The notes: a model not told the origin generated them from the letters alone. Positions 1-9,696 are shown, counted from the stretch's first letter. The stretch: DNA of 41,873 nt from Candidatus Peribacteria bacterium (GCA_943357175.1 CALRGE010000001.1:129232-171104), one strand, 5' to 3'. Made by a program: numbers and translations.

Positions 1-1209
1 ACTTCGCTAAAGAATGATTTGGCGCTTGCCTTGGCGGCGCAGGCAGTTCGTATTGAGGCGCCGATTCCGGGAAAGTCGCTAGTGGGAATTGAAATTCCAA
101 GTGATCATAGATCTAACGTTTTCATGCGGGAGATGATGGAAACAGAAGAATATAAAAAAACAGATTCGAAGCTGAAATTTGCCTTGGGCCGAGATGTTTC
201 AGGTAACTCGATTGTTGCCGATTTGGCGAAGATGCCGCACCTTTTGATTGCGGGAGCGACTGGTGCCGGAAAGTCAGTTGGAATGAACAGTTTCTTGATT
301 TCGCTACTTTATAATAATTCGCCGAAAGAATTGAAGTTTATTATGATTGATCCAAAGCAGGTTGAACTTTCAACTTATAACGGGATTCCTCATTTGCTTA
401 CCCCGGTCATTACTGAGCCTGAAAAAGCGGCTACTGCATTGCGATGGGCAGTTGCGGAGATGAATCGTAGATATAAAGTTTGTGCTGAGGCGGGTCATAG
501 AAATATTGCCGATTATAATAAGGATAAAAAAACTGCAGAGAAAATGCCGAAAATTGTTATTGTGATTGATGAGTTGGCTGATTTAATGATGACAGCACAG
601 AAAGAAGTTGAGGCGTCGATTTGTCGAATTGCACAGATGGCGCGAGCTGTTGGAATGCATTTAATTATTGCGACTCAAAGGCCAACAGTTGATGTAATAA
701 CAGGTTTGATTAAAGCTAATATCCCAACCAGAATTGCTTTTACTGTAGTGTCTTCAATTGATTCACGCACAATTTTAGATTCAAGCGGAGCTGAGGATTT
801 GCTTGGTATGGGAGATATGTTGTTTTTGAATGGAACTATGGGGAAGCCACTCAGAGTTCAGGGAATTTATATCTCATCTAAGGAAATTGAAAATGTAACT
901 AACAGGTTGAAATTGAGTAGAGATGTGCATTACCGCGACGATATTACTGCGAAGGAAACTGCTAAGCAAAGCGTGCACGGTGTGCCAGATGTTGTTGGTG
1001 ATAATCAAACCGACGATGATTTGATTTCTTCTGCAATTGAATGTTTGAAGAAAAATAGAAAGGCCGCTTCCACGTCTTCAATGCAGAGATATTTAAGAAT
1101 TGGTTACTCGCGTGCAGCGCGTATTATCGATATGCTCGAAGAGCAAGGTTACGTTGGTCCGGCGCAGGGAAGCAAGCCACGAGATGTCTTTTTATCTGAC
1201 GATGAATGA
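1..1209 (+). CDS. ftsK: DNA translocase FtsK/SpoIIIE, C-terminal part (5' truncated by window edge)
   Basis: FtsK pumps chromosomal DNA through the closing division septum using ATP. The frame is open to base 1, so the N-terminal membrane part and part of the linker lie outside the window. The visible protein starts in the alpha/beta motor with the family stretch RIEAPIPGKSLVGIEIP. It then has Walker A (GATGAGKS, about residue 80 of the visible ORF) and Walker B (IVIVIDELADLMM, about residue 178). It ends in the winged-helix gamma domain (SMQRYLRIGYSRAARIIDMLEEQGYV), which reads KOPS-type polarity sequences in known family members. The TGA stop overlaps the next gene's ATG by 4 bases (ATGA), so the two are probably translationally coupled. 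Identification is firm; only the 5' end is missing. Confidence 0.97.
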   Translation, partial: TSLKNDLALALAAQAVRIEAPIPGKSLVGIEIPSDHRSNVFMREMMETEEYKKTDSKLKFALGRDVSGNSIVADLAKMPHLLIAGATGAGKSVGMNSFLISLLYNNSPKELKFIMIDPKQVELSTYNGIPHLLTPVITEPEKAATALRWAVAEMNRRYKVCAEAGHRNIADYNKDKKTAEKMPKIVIVIDELADLMMTAQKEVEASICRIAQMARAVGMHLIIATQRPTVDVITGLIKANIPTRIAFTVVSSIDSRTILDSSGAEDLLGMGDMLFLNGTMGKPLRVQGIYISSKEIENVTNRLKLSRDVHYRDDITAKETAKQSVHGVPDVVGDNQTDDDLISSAIECLKKNRKAASTSSMQRYLRIGYSRAARIIDMLEEQGYVGPAQGSKPRDVFLSDDE

Positions 1210-3284
1210 GCTGGCTTTTAAGTCTACCTTTTTCGCTCAATTCAGATCACTTTGCTAATTTTTTTGCGAAGTTTTGGAATTTTGAACTTTGGGCAACTTT
1301 GATTTTGGCAAATCTAGGATTTTTCTTGCTGATTTTGATTCCTGGAATTGGATTGAGTTATTTCTTGCGTCCAAAGTTGTCGGCTTCGCTACGAGTGTCA
1401 TTTGGACTTTCAATTGGCTTTATTTTCCCGGTTTTTCTGTTTTATGTTTTGGGATTTTCACATTTATATTACAAGATGGCCTGGGCGATTTGTGGAATTT
1501 TACTTAGCGGATTTTCTATTTGGCGATTCGGTGCTGATTTTTTGCGTGAATGGAAATCTTCAGAAATTAGAAAAAGCGCTGTGATCTTTTATGGCATTTT
1601 GACTGCGTTTTTTCTTGCTATGTATCTGGCTTTTTTCAATGAAGGCATAATGGATTATGACATTTTATTTGGCCAAGTTGCTCCTGCTGTACATCTTTTT
1701 TTTGAGCATGTTTATAATCCTTTTGATATGGGCGCAATTCCAATTGTGCGGCATGAGCTTTTTCCTGGACCAATTTCTTTCCATTCGGTTTTCATGAGCT
1801 TTGGTTCAAGCCCTTGGGTTGCCGCGACGGCAGTCATGGTTATTTTGGCGCCATTGATGCTTAGGATGTTTGGTCAATTTTCTGAATTTTTAATTCCAAG
1901 GAGTGAATTTTTTACTGTGTTTATGATGCTGAATACTTTTTTGGGATTCAGAATAAAAAATGCTCGTGGAACAGTGCTTGCACTGGTTTTCTTATTTGGA
2001 TTTTTGCTTCTGCCACGAATTTTTGAGGAGCTGAATGATAGGCGAGATGCGCACTTTCGTGATCTTCTGAAGCCGATTATTTCCACAAGTATTTTGGTGG
2101 CGCTTTCGCTCTATACAAACATTGAAATCGGCGCGATTTTGCTTGGAATATTGGCGATTGCAGTTATTGGATCTTGGCTTACGGGAAGGCGCGCGATGAT
2201 GAAAACTCTGCTTTTTGGAGTGGCTGGAGGCTTCGCGCTCTATGCACCTTGGTTTTTGACTGTTGCTCTTTTGGCGTTCGGAGATAGTTTAGTTTCAATA
2301 CTTATTTTGTATCTCTCTCTCGCTCTGCTCGCGCTTGCTTTAACTTTCTTGCCGAAGCTGAAAGTAGATTCTAATTTTCTTGAGAAAATTATGCTGCTAC
2401 TTTTGATGATTGGCACAGCGATTGCAGTTTATATTGGTTCAGGATCAAGTTTATTTAGACTACCTGACTCATTGCGATATCTTGCTATTTTTTCTGTATT
2501 TCCAATTATATTTTTTGCATGGAAAAAACCTGATTTTGATCGACACTCATTCTTTATTTACTCATGGTTTTTTGCAATTCTATTCATAGATATTTTTCCA
2601 CTACTTAAGCCTGCTGCTTTGGCTATTGGACTTCCGGAAAGATTGCAATTTTTCCTTTTTGATAAGCCTCTTGGCTCTGTTTTTCCAGAGTTGGCAACAA
2701 AGGTTCAGGAATATTTCTTGCCTTCGTTCGCGCTTATTTTTTTGAGCGGATTAATTGTTTGGATTGTTAAAAATTGGCTGTGGCAAAAGTGGACACTTGT
2801 TGTTTCAATGATAATTTTTTTCTTTTTTGTATCTGTTAGATTTCAGCCTTCCGATTATGAAGAATATCCGCGTGGTCAAACAATTTCTGCAATAACTTAC
2901 TTTATTTTAAGTTCAGAAATTGCTTTTCATGAGCAGCCGGTTTGGCTCAGTCCACAGGCGCTGGATATTATGAATGTGCTTGATGATGTGAAAAAACCTG
3001 GTGATAAAATCTTTAATTTTTATGCGGTTTACAACCCTTATTTTCCTGAATATATTTACTCTTATTTGATGACTGGTGTTGGTGGAGTCGGGCTTGATAA
3101 AGATGATTTGAAGTCTGATCAATATGATTTGCCACTTCTTGAACAGGTGATTTCTGCAGGTGCAAATTATGCGATTTTTATGCCTGGACCGGTTTCTCCT
3201 GAGATTTGGTTAAATGACCCGCGAATGGAGCTTGTTGCTTCAAGTGAGGATGGAACTTATATTTTGGCGAGTATTAAGCGTTAA
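1206..3284 (+). CDS. Large polytopic membrane protein, possible GT-C-type glycosyltransferase
   Basis: A 692-residue protein with about 13 or more hydrophobic segments spread over residues 30-560, followed by a soluble C-terminal domain of about 110 residues (from about 580). This layout, many helices plus a C-terminal globular tail, resembles GT-C lipid-linked glycosyltransferases and related membrane proteins. The acidic first large loop (NEGIMDYDILFGQ, about residues 145-157) is compatible with such an active site, but I see no diagnostic motif. The gene overlaps ftsK by ATGA. Its tail overlaps the convergent secA gene by 11 bases. GT-C is an inference; a flippase- or polymerase-like envelope protein is an alternative. 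Confidence 0.6.
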   Translation: MSWLLSLPFSLNSDHFANFFAKFWNFELWATLILANLGFFLLILIPGIGLSYFLRPKLSASLRVSFGLSIGFIFPVFLFYVLGFSHLYYKMAWAICGILLSGFSIWRFGADFLREWKSSEIRKSAVIFYGILTAFFLAMYLAFFNEGIMDYDILFGQVAPAVHLFFEHVYNPFDMGAIPIVRHELFPGPISFHSVFMSFGSSPWVAATAVMVILAPLMLRMFGQFSEFLIPRSEFFTVFMMLNTFLGFRIKNARGTVLALVFLFGFLLLPRIFEELNDRRDAHFRDLLKPIISTSILVALSLYTNIEIGAILLGILAIAVIGSWLTGRRAMMKTLLFGVAGGFALYAPWFLTVALLAFGDSLVSILILYLSLALLALALTFLPKLKVDSNFLEKIMLLLLMIGTAIAVYIGSGSSLFRLPDSLRYLAIFSVFPIIFFAWKKPDFDRHSFFIYSWFFAILFIDIFPLLKPAALAIGLPERLQFFLFDKPLGSVFPELATKVQEYFLPSFALIFLSGLIVWIVKNWLWQKWTLVVSMIIFFFFVSVRFQPSDYEEYPRGQTISAITYFILSSEIAFHEQPVWLSPQALDIMNVLDDVKKPGDKIFNFYAVYNPYFPEYIYSYLMTGVGGVGLDKDDLKSDQYDLPLLEQVISAGANYAIFMPGPVSPEIWLNDPRMELVASSEDGTYILASIKR

Positions 3285-5799
3285 TACCGTGGCATTTTTT
3301 ATATTTTTTACCGCTCTTACAAGGACATTGATCATTCGGCCCCATCTTTTCAGGAGCTAAATTTTCTTCAACTTTATCCTCATTTGTTCGCATAAGCGGC
3401 ATTGGAGCAGGTTTAACAATTTGAACATTTATTTTAACTCTCATTAAAGTCGCCAAAGTTTCATAGTCAATTTTTGCAACCATTTCTTCGAAGATTTGGA
3501 ATGCTTGATTCTTATATTCGATTAATGGATCACGCTGACCGTATCCGCTCAATGCAACAGCTTCACGGAGGTATCTAAGTTCGTCGATATGCTCCATCCA
3601 AATTCTGTCGATTACTCGAAGCATTATGCTTCTTTCTGCACCACGCATTAGTTTTGGATCAGGTAGATTTTTTTCTTTCTCTGAATACTCGGCTTCAAGA
3701 TATTTCTTTAAAATATCCATAAGTTCTTCTTGAGATTTTCCTTCTAAAGTCTCGTATGCGATTGGGTTAACAGGATCGCGATGAAGTGCCATCACGTTTT
3801 CCCAAGTTTCTTTTTGGTTTCCTGCATTTCGAAGTACCATTTCTTCAATTTGATTTTCAATAAGCAAAATTACATCATTTTTCAGATTTTCGTTGTCGAT
3901 AATTTTTCTGCGCTGTCTGTAAATAATTTCTCTGTGTTTGTTCATGACATCATCATATTCCACGAGGTGTTTACGAATATCAAAGTTATGACCTTCAACT
4001 TTTCTTTGCGCGCCTTCAATCGAATTGCTAATAAGCCGGTTTTCGATTGGCATATCTTCCGGAAGTCCGAGTCTATCCATCAGTGATTTCATTTGTGAAC
4101 CTCCGAAAATTCGCATCAAATCGTCGTCCATTGAAACGTAGAACTGAGTTGTTCCTGGATCACCCTGACGACCAGAACGCCCTCGAAGCTGGTTGTCGAT
4201 ACGTCGCGCCTCGTGCCTTTCACTACCGATAACGCAAAGTCCTCCGAGTTCGGTAACACCTTCACCGAGTTTAATATCTGTTCCACGACCGGCCATGTTT
4301 GTTGCAATTGTAACGGCGTTTTTTTGGCCTGCACCTGCCACAATTTCCGCTTCTTTCTCATGAAATTTTGCATTCAAAACTGTGTGTTGAATTCCTTTTG
4401 CTGTTAGCAATTTTGAAAGTGCCTCAGATTTTTCAACGGAAATTGTACCAATCAAAACCGGTTGACCATTTGCATGTAATTCTTTTGTTCTATCTGCGAT
4501 TGCAATAAATTTCCCCTGAATATTTTTGTAAATTGCATCTGGTTTATCAGCACGAGAAATGTTTTTGTTGGTCGGAATTTCGAGTACGCTAAGCCCGTAA
4601 ATGCTGATAAATTCTTCTTCTTCTGTCACAGCTGTACCTGTCATTCCACCTAGTTTTTTGAAAAGTCGGAAGTAGTTTTGCAGAGTAATTGTCGCAAGTG
4701 TTTTACTTTCACGTTTGATTTCCACACCTTCTTTAGCCTCGATTGCCTGGTGAAGACCTTGGCCATAGCGGCGGCCAGGCATTAAACGGCCTGTAAATTC
4801 ATCCACAATCAGGATTTCACCGTCTTTAATTACGTAATCCACGTCGTTTTTGTAAACGGCCTGAGCGCGCAATGCTTGCTCAATATGATGAACTTCATCG
4901 AAACCTTTTTCAGTGTAAATATTATCTACGCCGAGTAGTTCCTCCATTTTTTTAATTCCAACTTCATTTAATGTTGCGACTTTCTGTTTTTCGTCGATGT
5001 CGTAATGAGTGTTTTCTTCGAGAGATTTCACCAATCGAGAATAGATCATGTATTTCTCTGTTGATTCTTCAGCCGGTGCAGAAATAATCAACGGAGTTCT
5101 TGCTTCATCAACCAAAATTGAATCCACTTCATCAATGATTGCGTAGTGCAAATCGCGTTGAGTGAGATCTTCTTTGCGTTGAGCCATGTTGTCTCGCAAG
5201 TAATCAAAACCGAATTCGTTGTTTGTTCCATAAGTTATATCTGAGTTGTAAGCTGCACGTTTTTCTTCAGGATTCTGGCCGTGCAAGCTGATGCCTACCG
5301 TGAGTCCTAGAAATCTGAAAAGTCCCCCGTTCCATTCCGCATCACGTTGAGCGAGATAGTCATTAACAGTTACAACGTGCACTCCCTTTCCTTCGAGTGC
5401 GTTTAGGTAAATAGGGAAGGTTGAAACTAGAGTTTTACCTTCACCAGTTTTCATTTCGGCGATACGGCCTTCGTGCAACACGATTCCACCAATCATTTGA
5501 ACGTCGTATGGAACCATGTCCCAGGTGTACTGATGTCCACGTACATCCCAACTTTTTCCAACTAAGCGGCGTGCGGCATTTTTCACAAGTGCAAAAGCTT
5601 CAGGTAAAATCGCATCGAGTTTTTCTCCATTCGCGATTCGTTCTTTAAATTCGGCAGTTTTTTTCGCTACATCTTCATCTGTTAATTCGGTCTGGTAAGT
5701 CGTTTCGATTTCGTTGATTTTTGTGACTAAAAGCGCGAGGCGTTTCAGATCTTTCTTCTTCGGATCACCGACAATTTTCTCAAGGAGTTTTAAAAGCAT
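3274..5799 (-). CDS. secA: Protein translocase subunit SecA
   Basis: SecA is the ATPase motor that pushes unfolded preproteins through SecYEG. The 841-residue protein is close to the usual family length. It has Walker A MKTGEGKT (residues 116-123), the DEVDS DEAD-type motif (223-227), the helicase-2 stretch TNMAGRGTDIKLG, and a C-terminal zinc site CPCKSGKKYKKCH that normally binds SecB or the ribosome. The zinc tail is intact, which many reduced genomes lose. The ATG is preceded by A-rich sequence without a Shine-Dalgarno motif. The last codons overlap the convergent upstream gene by 11 bases, leaving no room for a separate terminator. Confidence 0.98.
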   Translation of the reverse strand: MLLKLLEKIVGDPKKKDLKRLALLVTKINEIETTYQTELTDEDVAKKTAEFKERIANGEKLDAILPEAFALVKNAARRLVGKSWDVRGHQYTWDMVPYDVQMIGGIVLHEGRIAEMKTGEGKTLVSTFPIYLNALEGKGVHVVTVNDYLAQRDAEWNGGLFRFLGLTVGISLHGQNPEEKRAAYNSDITYGTNNEFGFDYLRDNMAQRKEDLTQRDLHYAIIDEVDSILVDEARTPLIISAPAEESTEKYMIYSRLVKSLEENTHYDIDEKQKVATLNEVGIKKMEELLGVDNIYTEKGFDEVHHIEQALRAQAVYKNDVDYVIKDGEILIVDEFTGRLMPGRRYGQGLHQAIEAKEGVEIKRESKTLATITLQNYFRLFKKLGGMTGTAVTEEEEFISIYGLSVLEIPTNKNISRADKPDAIYKNIQGKFIAIADRTKELHANGQPVLIGTISVEKSEALSKLLTAKGIQHTVLNAKFHEKEAEIVAGAGQKNAVTIATNMAGRGTDIKLGEGVTELGGLCVIGSERHEARRIDNQLRGRSGRQGDPGTTQFYVSMDDDLMRIFGGSQMKSLMDRLGLPEDMPIENRLISNSIEGAQRKVEGHNFDIRKHLVEYDDVMNKHREIIYRQRRKIIDNENLKNDVILLIENQIEEMVLRNAGNQKETWENVMALHRDPVNPIAYETLEGKSQEELMDILKKYLEAEYSEKEKNLPDPKLMRGAERSIMLRVIDRIWMEHIDELRYLREAVALSGYGQRDPLIEYKNQAFQIFEEMVAKIDYETLATLMRVKINVQIVKPAPMPLMRTNEDKVEENLAPEKMGPNDQCPCKSGKKYKKCHGINA

Positions 5800-5853
5800 T
5801 TTGTTTAAATAGGTAGCTGAGGTATTTAAGCATACAGTGGGGGGATTTGCTAT

Positions 5854-6858
5854 TTATTTATGGTTTTTCTTTCCAAGATTAATAGCATGTAAGGCCGCTT
5901 CATCGAAATCGTTATCTACGTTTTTTGCCTCGATTTTCTTATATTCGGTAAAGTTCCTTTCGGCTATTTCTACTGCTAGTTCGTGAGATATTTTGCCTGC
6001 ATCTTCCAGAATGTTTTTATTATTAATCTCTAAAAAACTGTGGAGTTTGACTATCCAATCTTTCATGTACATTGGGACTCTTTGCAGGGCTTGTCCTTCT
6101 GCAAATATGAGATATTGTTCAACGATATTATTTAAAACGAGAAGTTCCTGCTCGGTTAAATAATTTTTGGCGATTGTTATTTCTTCCTTTGTGGGTTTGC
6201 TACCTCTAAAGTTCGTAAGGCCAACATTCGGTTTTTTGCTATCTACTCTATTTGCAATAATTTCCGCGGCGGTGTTCCCGGTAATTGCATGATGAACTTT
6301 GTTTTGTACTGTTTTGAAAAAAAGAATGCTCTCCTTGGTCATAGGGTCATAATCGATACTGGTGCTAAAGATCTCGGTGATTTTTCGGTAGAATCTTTTT
6401 TCAGAAGTTCTAATATCTGAAATTCTGCGAGATAATTCTTCAAAATAATCAAATGGTAGATCTGGGTTTTTCAGTCGTTCATCATTCATCACAAAACCCT
6501 TAACAATGTATTCGCGTAGTCTTTGTGTAGCCCAAATACGGAATGATGTAGCTATAGAACTTTTTACACGGTATCCGACAGAAATAATCATGTCGAGATT
6601 GTAGTACTCTAATTCCCTTTTTACTTCACGCACACCCTCTTTTTGAACTGTAAAGAATTTCTTTACAGTTGAATTTTCTGATAGTTCAACTTCTTCTATG
6701 ATATTTTTAATATGTTGACCAATATTTTGCTTTGTTGTTTGGAATAGTTCTGCCAAGGCATTTTGTGTCAACCATACCGTCTCGCCATCAAAACGCACGT
6801 CGATTTTTGTCTCGCCGGTTTCTGACTTATAGATTATGAATTGTGATTTATTTTCCAT
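5854..6858 (-). CDS. RhuM family protein
   Basis: A 334-residue protein matching the RhuM (virulence RhuM) family along its full length. Conserved stretches are IDVRFDGETVWLTQNALAELF and the repeated-helix region around YYNLDMIISVGYRVKS. The central segment also matches: RIWATQRLREYIVKGFVMND. The family was named from a Salmonella pathogenicity island gene, but its biochemical function is not known. Members are scattered and often sit in accessory or defence-type neighbourhoods. Here it is a single gene between secA and an envelope gene, with no mobile genes beside it. The upstream region has an AT-rich run (TATATA about 20 bases before the ATG) that could serve as a promoter. Family assignment is solid; role is unknown. 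Confidence 0.88.
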   Translation of the reverse strand: MENKSQFIIYKSETGETKIDVRFDGETVWLTQNALAELFQTTKQNIGQHIKNIIEEVELSENSTVKKFFTVQKEGVREVKRELEYYNLDMIISVGYRVKSSIATSFRIWATQRLREYIVKGFVMNDERLKNPDLPFDYFEELSRRISDIRTSEKRFYRKITEIFSTSIDYDPMTKESILFFKTVQNKVHHAITGNTAAEIIANRVDSKKPNVGLTNFRGSKPTKEEITIAKNYLTEQELLVLNNIVEQYLIFAEGQALQRVPMYMKDWIVKLHSFLEINNKNILEDAGKISHELAVEIAERNFTEYKKIEAKNVDNDFDEAALHAINLGKKNHK

Positions 6859-6920
6859 CGTTTGATTGTAGTTTATATATTACTATCACCAATTCTAAAT
6901 GGAAGACCTGAAAAAGTCCT

Positions 6921-6941
6921 GAATTATTCCTGTAATAATTC
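6921..6941 (-). terminator. Perfect 8-bp hairpin downstream of the 104-aa gene
   Basis: GAATTATT / AATAATTC with a 5-base loop. On the minus strand it follows the 104-residue gene and is followed within a few bases by CTTTTT. It could end that transcript or act as an operator for the RhuM gene. The stem is all A/T except one G-C pair, so termination strength is doubtful. Confidence 0.4.
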
Positions 6942-6964
6942 GCTCAGCTTATAACGAATCATAA

Positions 6965-7279
6965 CTAATTCACAAAGCCTAGATCTTCAGGTGGTAAGTG
7001 ATGATCAAGTATTTGGCTTGGGTCGAATTTGTAAAGTGAGCCGCTTTCAGTCGTGATTAAATAAATTTCATTTTCCTGAGAAATTGTTTCCACGATTGTT
7101 GTGTTTCCTCTGCTAAGTTTTATGGCTTTTCCAACTTCAATTGGTGGATTTTCAAGTACTCCACAAATTTCTAAATTACGCCCGTTATCTTCAGTTTTTT
7201 TCATAAAAATTACTTTCCCGGATGTTATTTCCAGTGGAATTTCTTGAATTTCAGATTGATTGTCTGGTGAGCTATGCAT
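6965..7279 (-). CDS. Hypothetical protein, 104 aa
   Basis: Not recognised. The protein has no membrane segment or signal peptide. Its alternating hydrophobic pattern (GKVIFMKK, AIKLSRGNTTIVET, EIYLITTESGSLYKF) suggests a small all-beta fold. It begins 15 bases after the stop of the sugar transferase gene and may be co-transcribed with it. A candidate -10 element (TATATT, 7286-7291) lies 6 bases before the ATG, which would give a leaderless transcript of its own. The best -35 candidate (TGGAAA, 7308-7313, 16-base spacing) is only moderate. Confidence 0.65.
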   Translation of the reverse strand: MHSSPDNQSEIQEIPLEITSGKVIFMKKTEDNGRNLEICGVLENPPIEVGKAIKLSRGNTTIVETISQENEIYLITTESGSLYKFDPSQILDHHLPPEDLGFVN

Positions 7280-7294
7280 GCTTAAAATATACTA

Positions 7295-8737
7295 TTAATC
7301 TGCGGCTTTTCCACCCCAAACAACAAAAAAAGTTCTGATTATTATTTTGAGGTCGCGGAAGATTGTCCAGTGTTTTATGTAGAAAGTATCGAGGCGAACT
7401 TCTTCTTCAAAATCGAGATCACTGCGGCCGGAAATTTGTGAAAGCCCGGTGATTCCGGGTTTGATTGTGAGCAGGAATTTATGATGTTTTTCGTAGTCTG
7501 CCACTTCTTCAGGAATGTGTGGGCGAGGGCCAACCATGCTCATGTCACCTTTGAGGACGTTCCAAAGTTGAGGAAGCTCGTCGATTGAAGTTCTGCGGAG
7601 CAGACGACCGAAGGGAGTCACACGCGGATCATCCTTGATTTTCAGTACCGGTCCTTTGCGATTGTTTCGTTCTGCTAGTTCAGTGAAGCGTAAGTTGTGT
7701 GTGCCGGGGCGCATTGTTCTGAACTTGTAGAATTTGAAGAGTTTACCATTTTGGCCTACTCGGCAGGCAGGGGAGCCATCGTCGAGTTTTGTGAAAAGAA
7801 CAGGTCCGGTAGAATCGAGTTTAATTAAAATTGCTACTAACGCGAAAAGAGGAGAAAGAAGAATTAGTCCGAAAAAACTTGCTAGAGTATCGAAGACGCG
7901 TTTTACAATTTTCCCCCAACCTTCAAGTGGAGTAGGTTTAAGGTGAATTAGCGGGAGCCCGGCGACTGTAACAATTTCAACATTGCTTCTTTCCATTTCG
8001 AGAATGTCTGGAACAAAAGAATATTCAACGTGGTTCTCTTTGCAGAAATCCAAAACGTCGCGCTCTTGATCTTTGTCGAGATCATGGCCGGTTTGAATAA
8101 TTCGATCGACAGAAAATTTCCGAACCATGCGAGCGAGTTCATTTAGTGAGCCTAAGCGGCGAAGTCCGCTGATCTCCGTATTTTTCACAGAAATATATCC
8201 AACAATTCTGTAATGTGGATCAGCTTTTAAATTCTTAACAATTTTTTCAGTTATTTTATTAGAGCCAATTACTAAAAGTTTAATTGTACCGATGTCTGAC
8301 CGCAAAAGTTGACGTTCTATAAGATGTAAAATCAAACGTGCAGTAATCAGAAGTGCCAGAGTAATAATGAAACTCATTCCCAACACGAGTCGAGAGAAGA
8401 AAACTTGTCTGACTGCAAAAAAGTATGCGGTTACAAGTAAAATCCAGACTATTGAAAAAGTTATAACTTTTCTCTGTTCTTGAAGTGGGCCATCAGTATT
8501 TTTCATACTGTAAAGACCGAAAAAGAAAAAGACCGCGATTAGAAGTGCAGCGAAGTATAAAACCAGTTGGAAGTAGTCGTTAACAGGTGGAAAAGTCGAA
8601 GCATCGAGCGGAAACTGCATTCCCGGAATGAAATCTCCGTTAAGGCGAATCTTGTATCCGAGCATAAAGCCGAGCACAACCATGGTGAAGTCTGTTGGAA
8701 TTCTGAGGACGCCGAATGCTATTTCTGATTTTTTCAT
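7295..8737 (-). CDS. Undecaprenyl-phosphate sugar phosphotransferase (WbaP/WcaJ-type, polyprenyl glycosylphosphotransferase)
   Basis: This enzyme starts surface polysaccharide synthesis by moving a sugar-1-phosphate onto undecaprenyl phosphate at the membrane. The 480 residues follow the standard layout. There are four N-terminal membrane segments (about residues 10-135) and a Rossmann-like CoA_binding_3 domain (about 150-265). A fifth hydrophobic helix (SFFGLILLSPLFALVAILIK) precedes the catalytic bacterial sugar transferase domain, which contains KFYKFRTM and DELPQLWNVLKGDMSMVGPRP. A TATAAT at 8746-8751 ends 8 bases before the ATG, implying a nearly leaderless mRNA. The sugar specificity (glucose, galactose or other) cannot be read from the sequence. 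GalU in this window could supply UDP-glucose to this pathway. Confidence 0.93.
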   Translation of the reverse strand: MKKSEIAFGVLRIPTDFTMVVLGFMLGYKIRLNGDFIPGMQFPLDASTFPPVNDYFQLVLYFAALLIAVFFFFGLYSMKNTDGPLQEQRKVITFSIVWILLVTAYFFAVRQVFFSRLVLGMSFIITLALLITARLILHLIERQLLRSDIGTIKLLVIGSNKITEKIVKNLKADPHYRIVGYISVKNTEISGLRRLGSLNELARMVRKFSVDRIIQTGHDLDKDQERDVLDFCKENHVEYSFVPDILEMERSNVEIVTVAGLPLIHLKPTPLEGWGKIVKRVFDTLASFFGLILLSPLFALVAILIKLDSTGPVLFTKLDDGSPACRVGQNGKLFKFYKFRTMRPGTHNLRFTELAERNNRKGPVLKIKDDPRVTPFGRLLRRTSIDELPQLWNVLKGDMSMVGPRPHIPEEVADYEKHHKFLLTIKPGITGLSQISGRSDLDFEEEVRLDTFYIKHWTIFRDLKIIIRTFFVVWGGKAAD

Positions 8738-8779
8738 CGAGGTGGATTATAGCTCAAAGACTTCAAAAAGGCAGGTGTT

Positions 8780-9181
8780 TTACTCCTCTTTGCTTAATGA
8801 CCATGATTTGAATTCAGGGTGTGCCCGAGTAGTAAAACATGTAATTTCTTCACCCACATCTTCTGGTGATTCAGGGTAAAATGGAGTAATTACCTCTAGT
8901 ATTTTCAATCTGTAAGATTCTTTTACCAAGTCACATTCACTTTTTATAACTTCAACTTTAAATTCCGCTTCCGCTTCTTTGTAATTAGCGATCTCGCCTA
9001 CAAGAAATGTTTGTCTGCATAAATCTCTTAGTTTTTGAAATTGAGCCAAATCCACCTTACTTGTCTGTGCGAGTTGTTCCAGATGTTCGTTTGTTAATCT
9101 TCTCAAAAAATCAATCTGAACCGGAGTAAAATCACTAAATCGTTCTGGAGTGTAAGCATCAATATCTGTAATTTCTGCCAT
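8780..9181 (-). CDS. Hypothetical protein, 133 aa
   Basis: Not recognised. It is a soluble protein that looks mostly helical in the first 75 residues (SDFTPVQIDFLRRLTNEHLEQL). A more mixed C-terminal part follows, with one cysteine in ITCFTTRAHPEF. No signal peptide or membrane segment is visible. It lies between the rnpB 3' end and the sugar transferase gene on the same strand. The leader is A/T rich with no Shine-Dalgarno motif. Coding status is supported by length, codon use like the neighbours, and tight spacing. Confidence 0.6.
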   Translation of the reverse strand: MAEITDIDAYTPERFSDFTPVQIDFLRRLTNEHLEQLAQTSKVDLAQFQKLRDLCRQTFLVGEIANYKEAEAEFKVEVIKSECDLVKESYRLKILEVITPFYPESPEDVGEEITCFTTRAHPEFKSWSLSKEE

Positions 9182-9249
9182 AATGTTAAATTTAATTAGT
9201 CGCTAATATGCATTGCTGTAAGCCACAAGTCAATTAAGCAGAGCAAAAA

Positions 9250-9587
9250 AGCCCCTTTGATAAGCCGAGTTCTGTCAGCCGAAGCTGTGATGATCATCTA
9301 TCTGGGCGTCGCATCACTGCGCCGCTCGAGCGTCGGGCTATTTGGGGTGTAAGGCCACCTGATCCAAATATCCATTCCCGACTTGCAACAGAAAGGGTTT
9401 ACCAACCCGCTTTCGCGAGTCCCCGTGCCTTGCGGTATAGGGGGCGTTTCACACTGGTCGTCTCTGTGGCACTTTCCCTAAAGCGGTTTTATTAGACTCC
9501 GCTCCGGCAGCCGTTAGCTGCTTTCATGCCTTATGTTGCTCGGACTTTCCTCCCCGAAGGGCGATCACCTAAAGGAGCTATTTTTAC
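9250..9587 (-). ncRNA. rnpB: RNase P RNA, bacterial type A
   Basis: The catalytic RNA that trims 5' leaders from pre-tRNAs. The minus strand has the universal 5' core GAGGAAAGTCCGAGC (9538-9552) and the 3' core ACAGAACTCGGCTTAT (9260-9275), about 290 bases apart as expected. The ends close into the P1 stem: AGCTCCTTT (9571-9579) pairs with AAAGGGGCT (9250-9258) with one G-U. A run of six T residues (minus strand, 9245-9250) follows P1 and probably ends transcription. The start is placed from the promoter at 9594-9622. No RNase P protein gene (rnpA) is seen here. Confidence 0.96.
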
Positions 9588-9593
9588 GAACCG

Positions 9594-9622
9594 ATTATTC
9601 GCTATTCTCTGCGGATTGTCAA
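9594..9622 (-). promoter_or_regulatory. Strong sigma-70-type promoter for rnpB
   Basis: TTGACA (9617-9622, perfect -35), a 17-base spacer, then AATAAT (9594-9599, 5/6 match to -10). The predicted start is about 9587, just upstream of the P1 stem. It is the best promoter in the window, which fits an abundant stable RNA. Confidence 0.85.
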
Positions 9623-9696
9623 TTAATTTGACTATCACGAAAAAGATGTTGAAATAACACCCACCGGCGGTGAATTAGAAAATGAATTTACTTACG

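Noticed and set aside
5854-6858. RhuM gene as part of a prophage or mobile island
   Set aside because: No integrase, transposase, attachment repeats or phage genes are near, and base composition looks like the neighbours.
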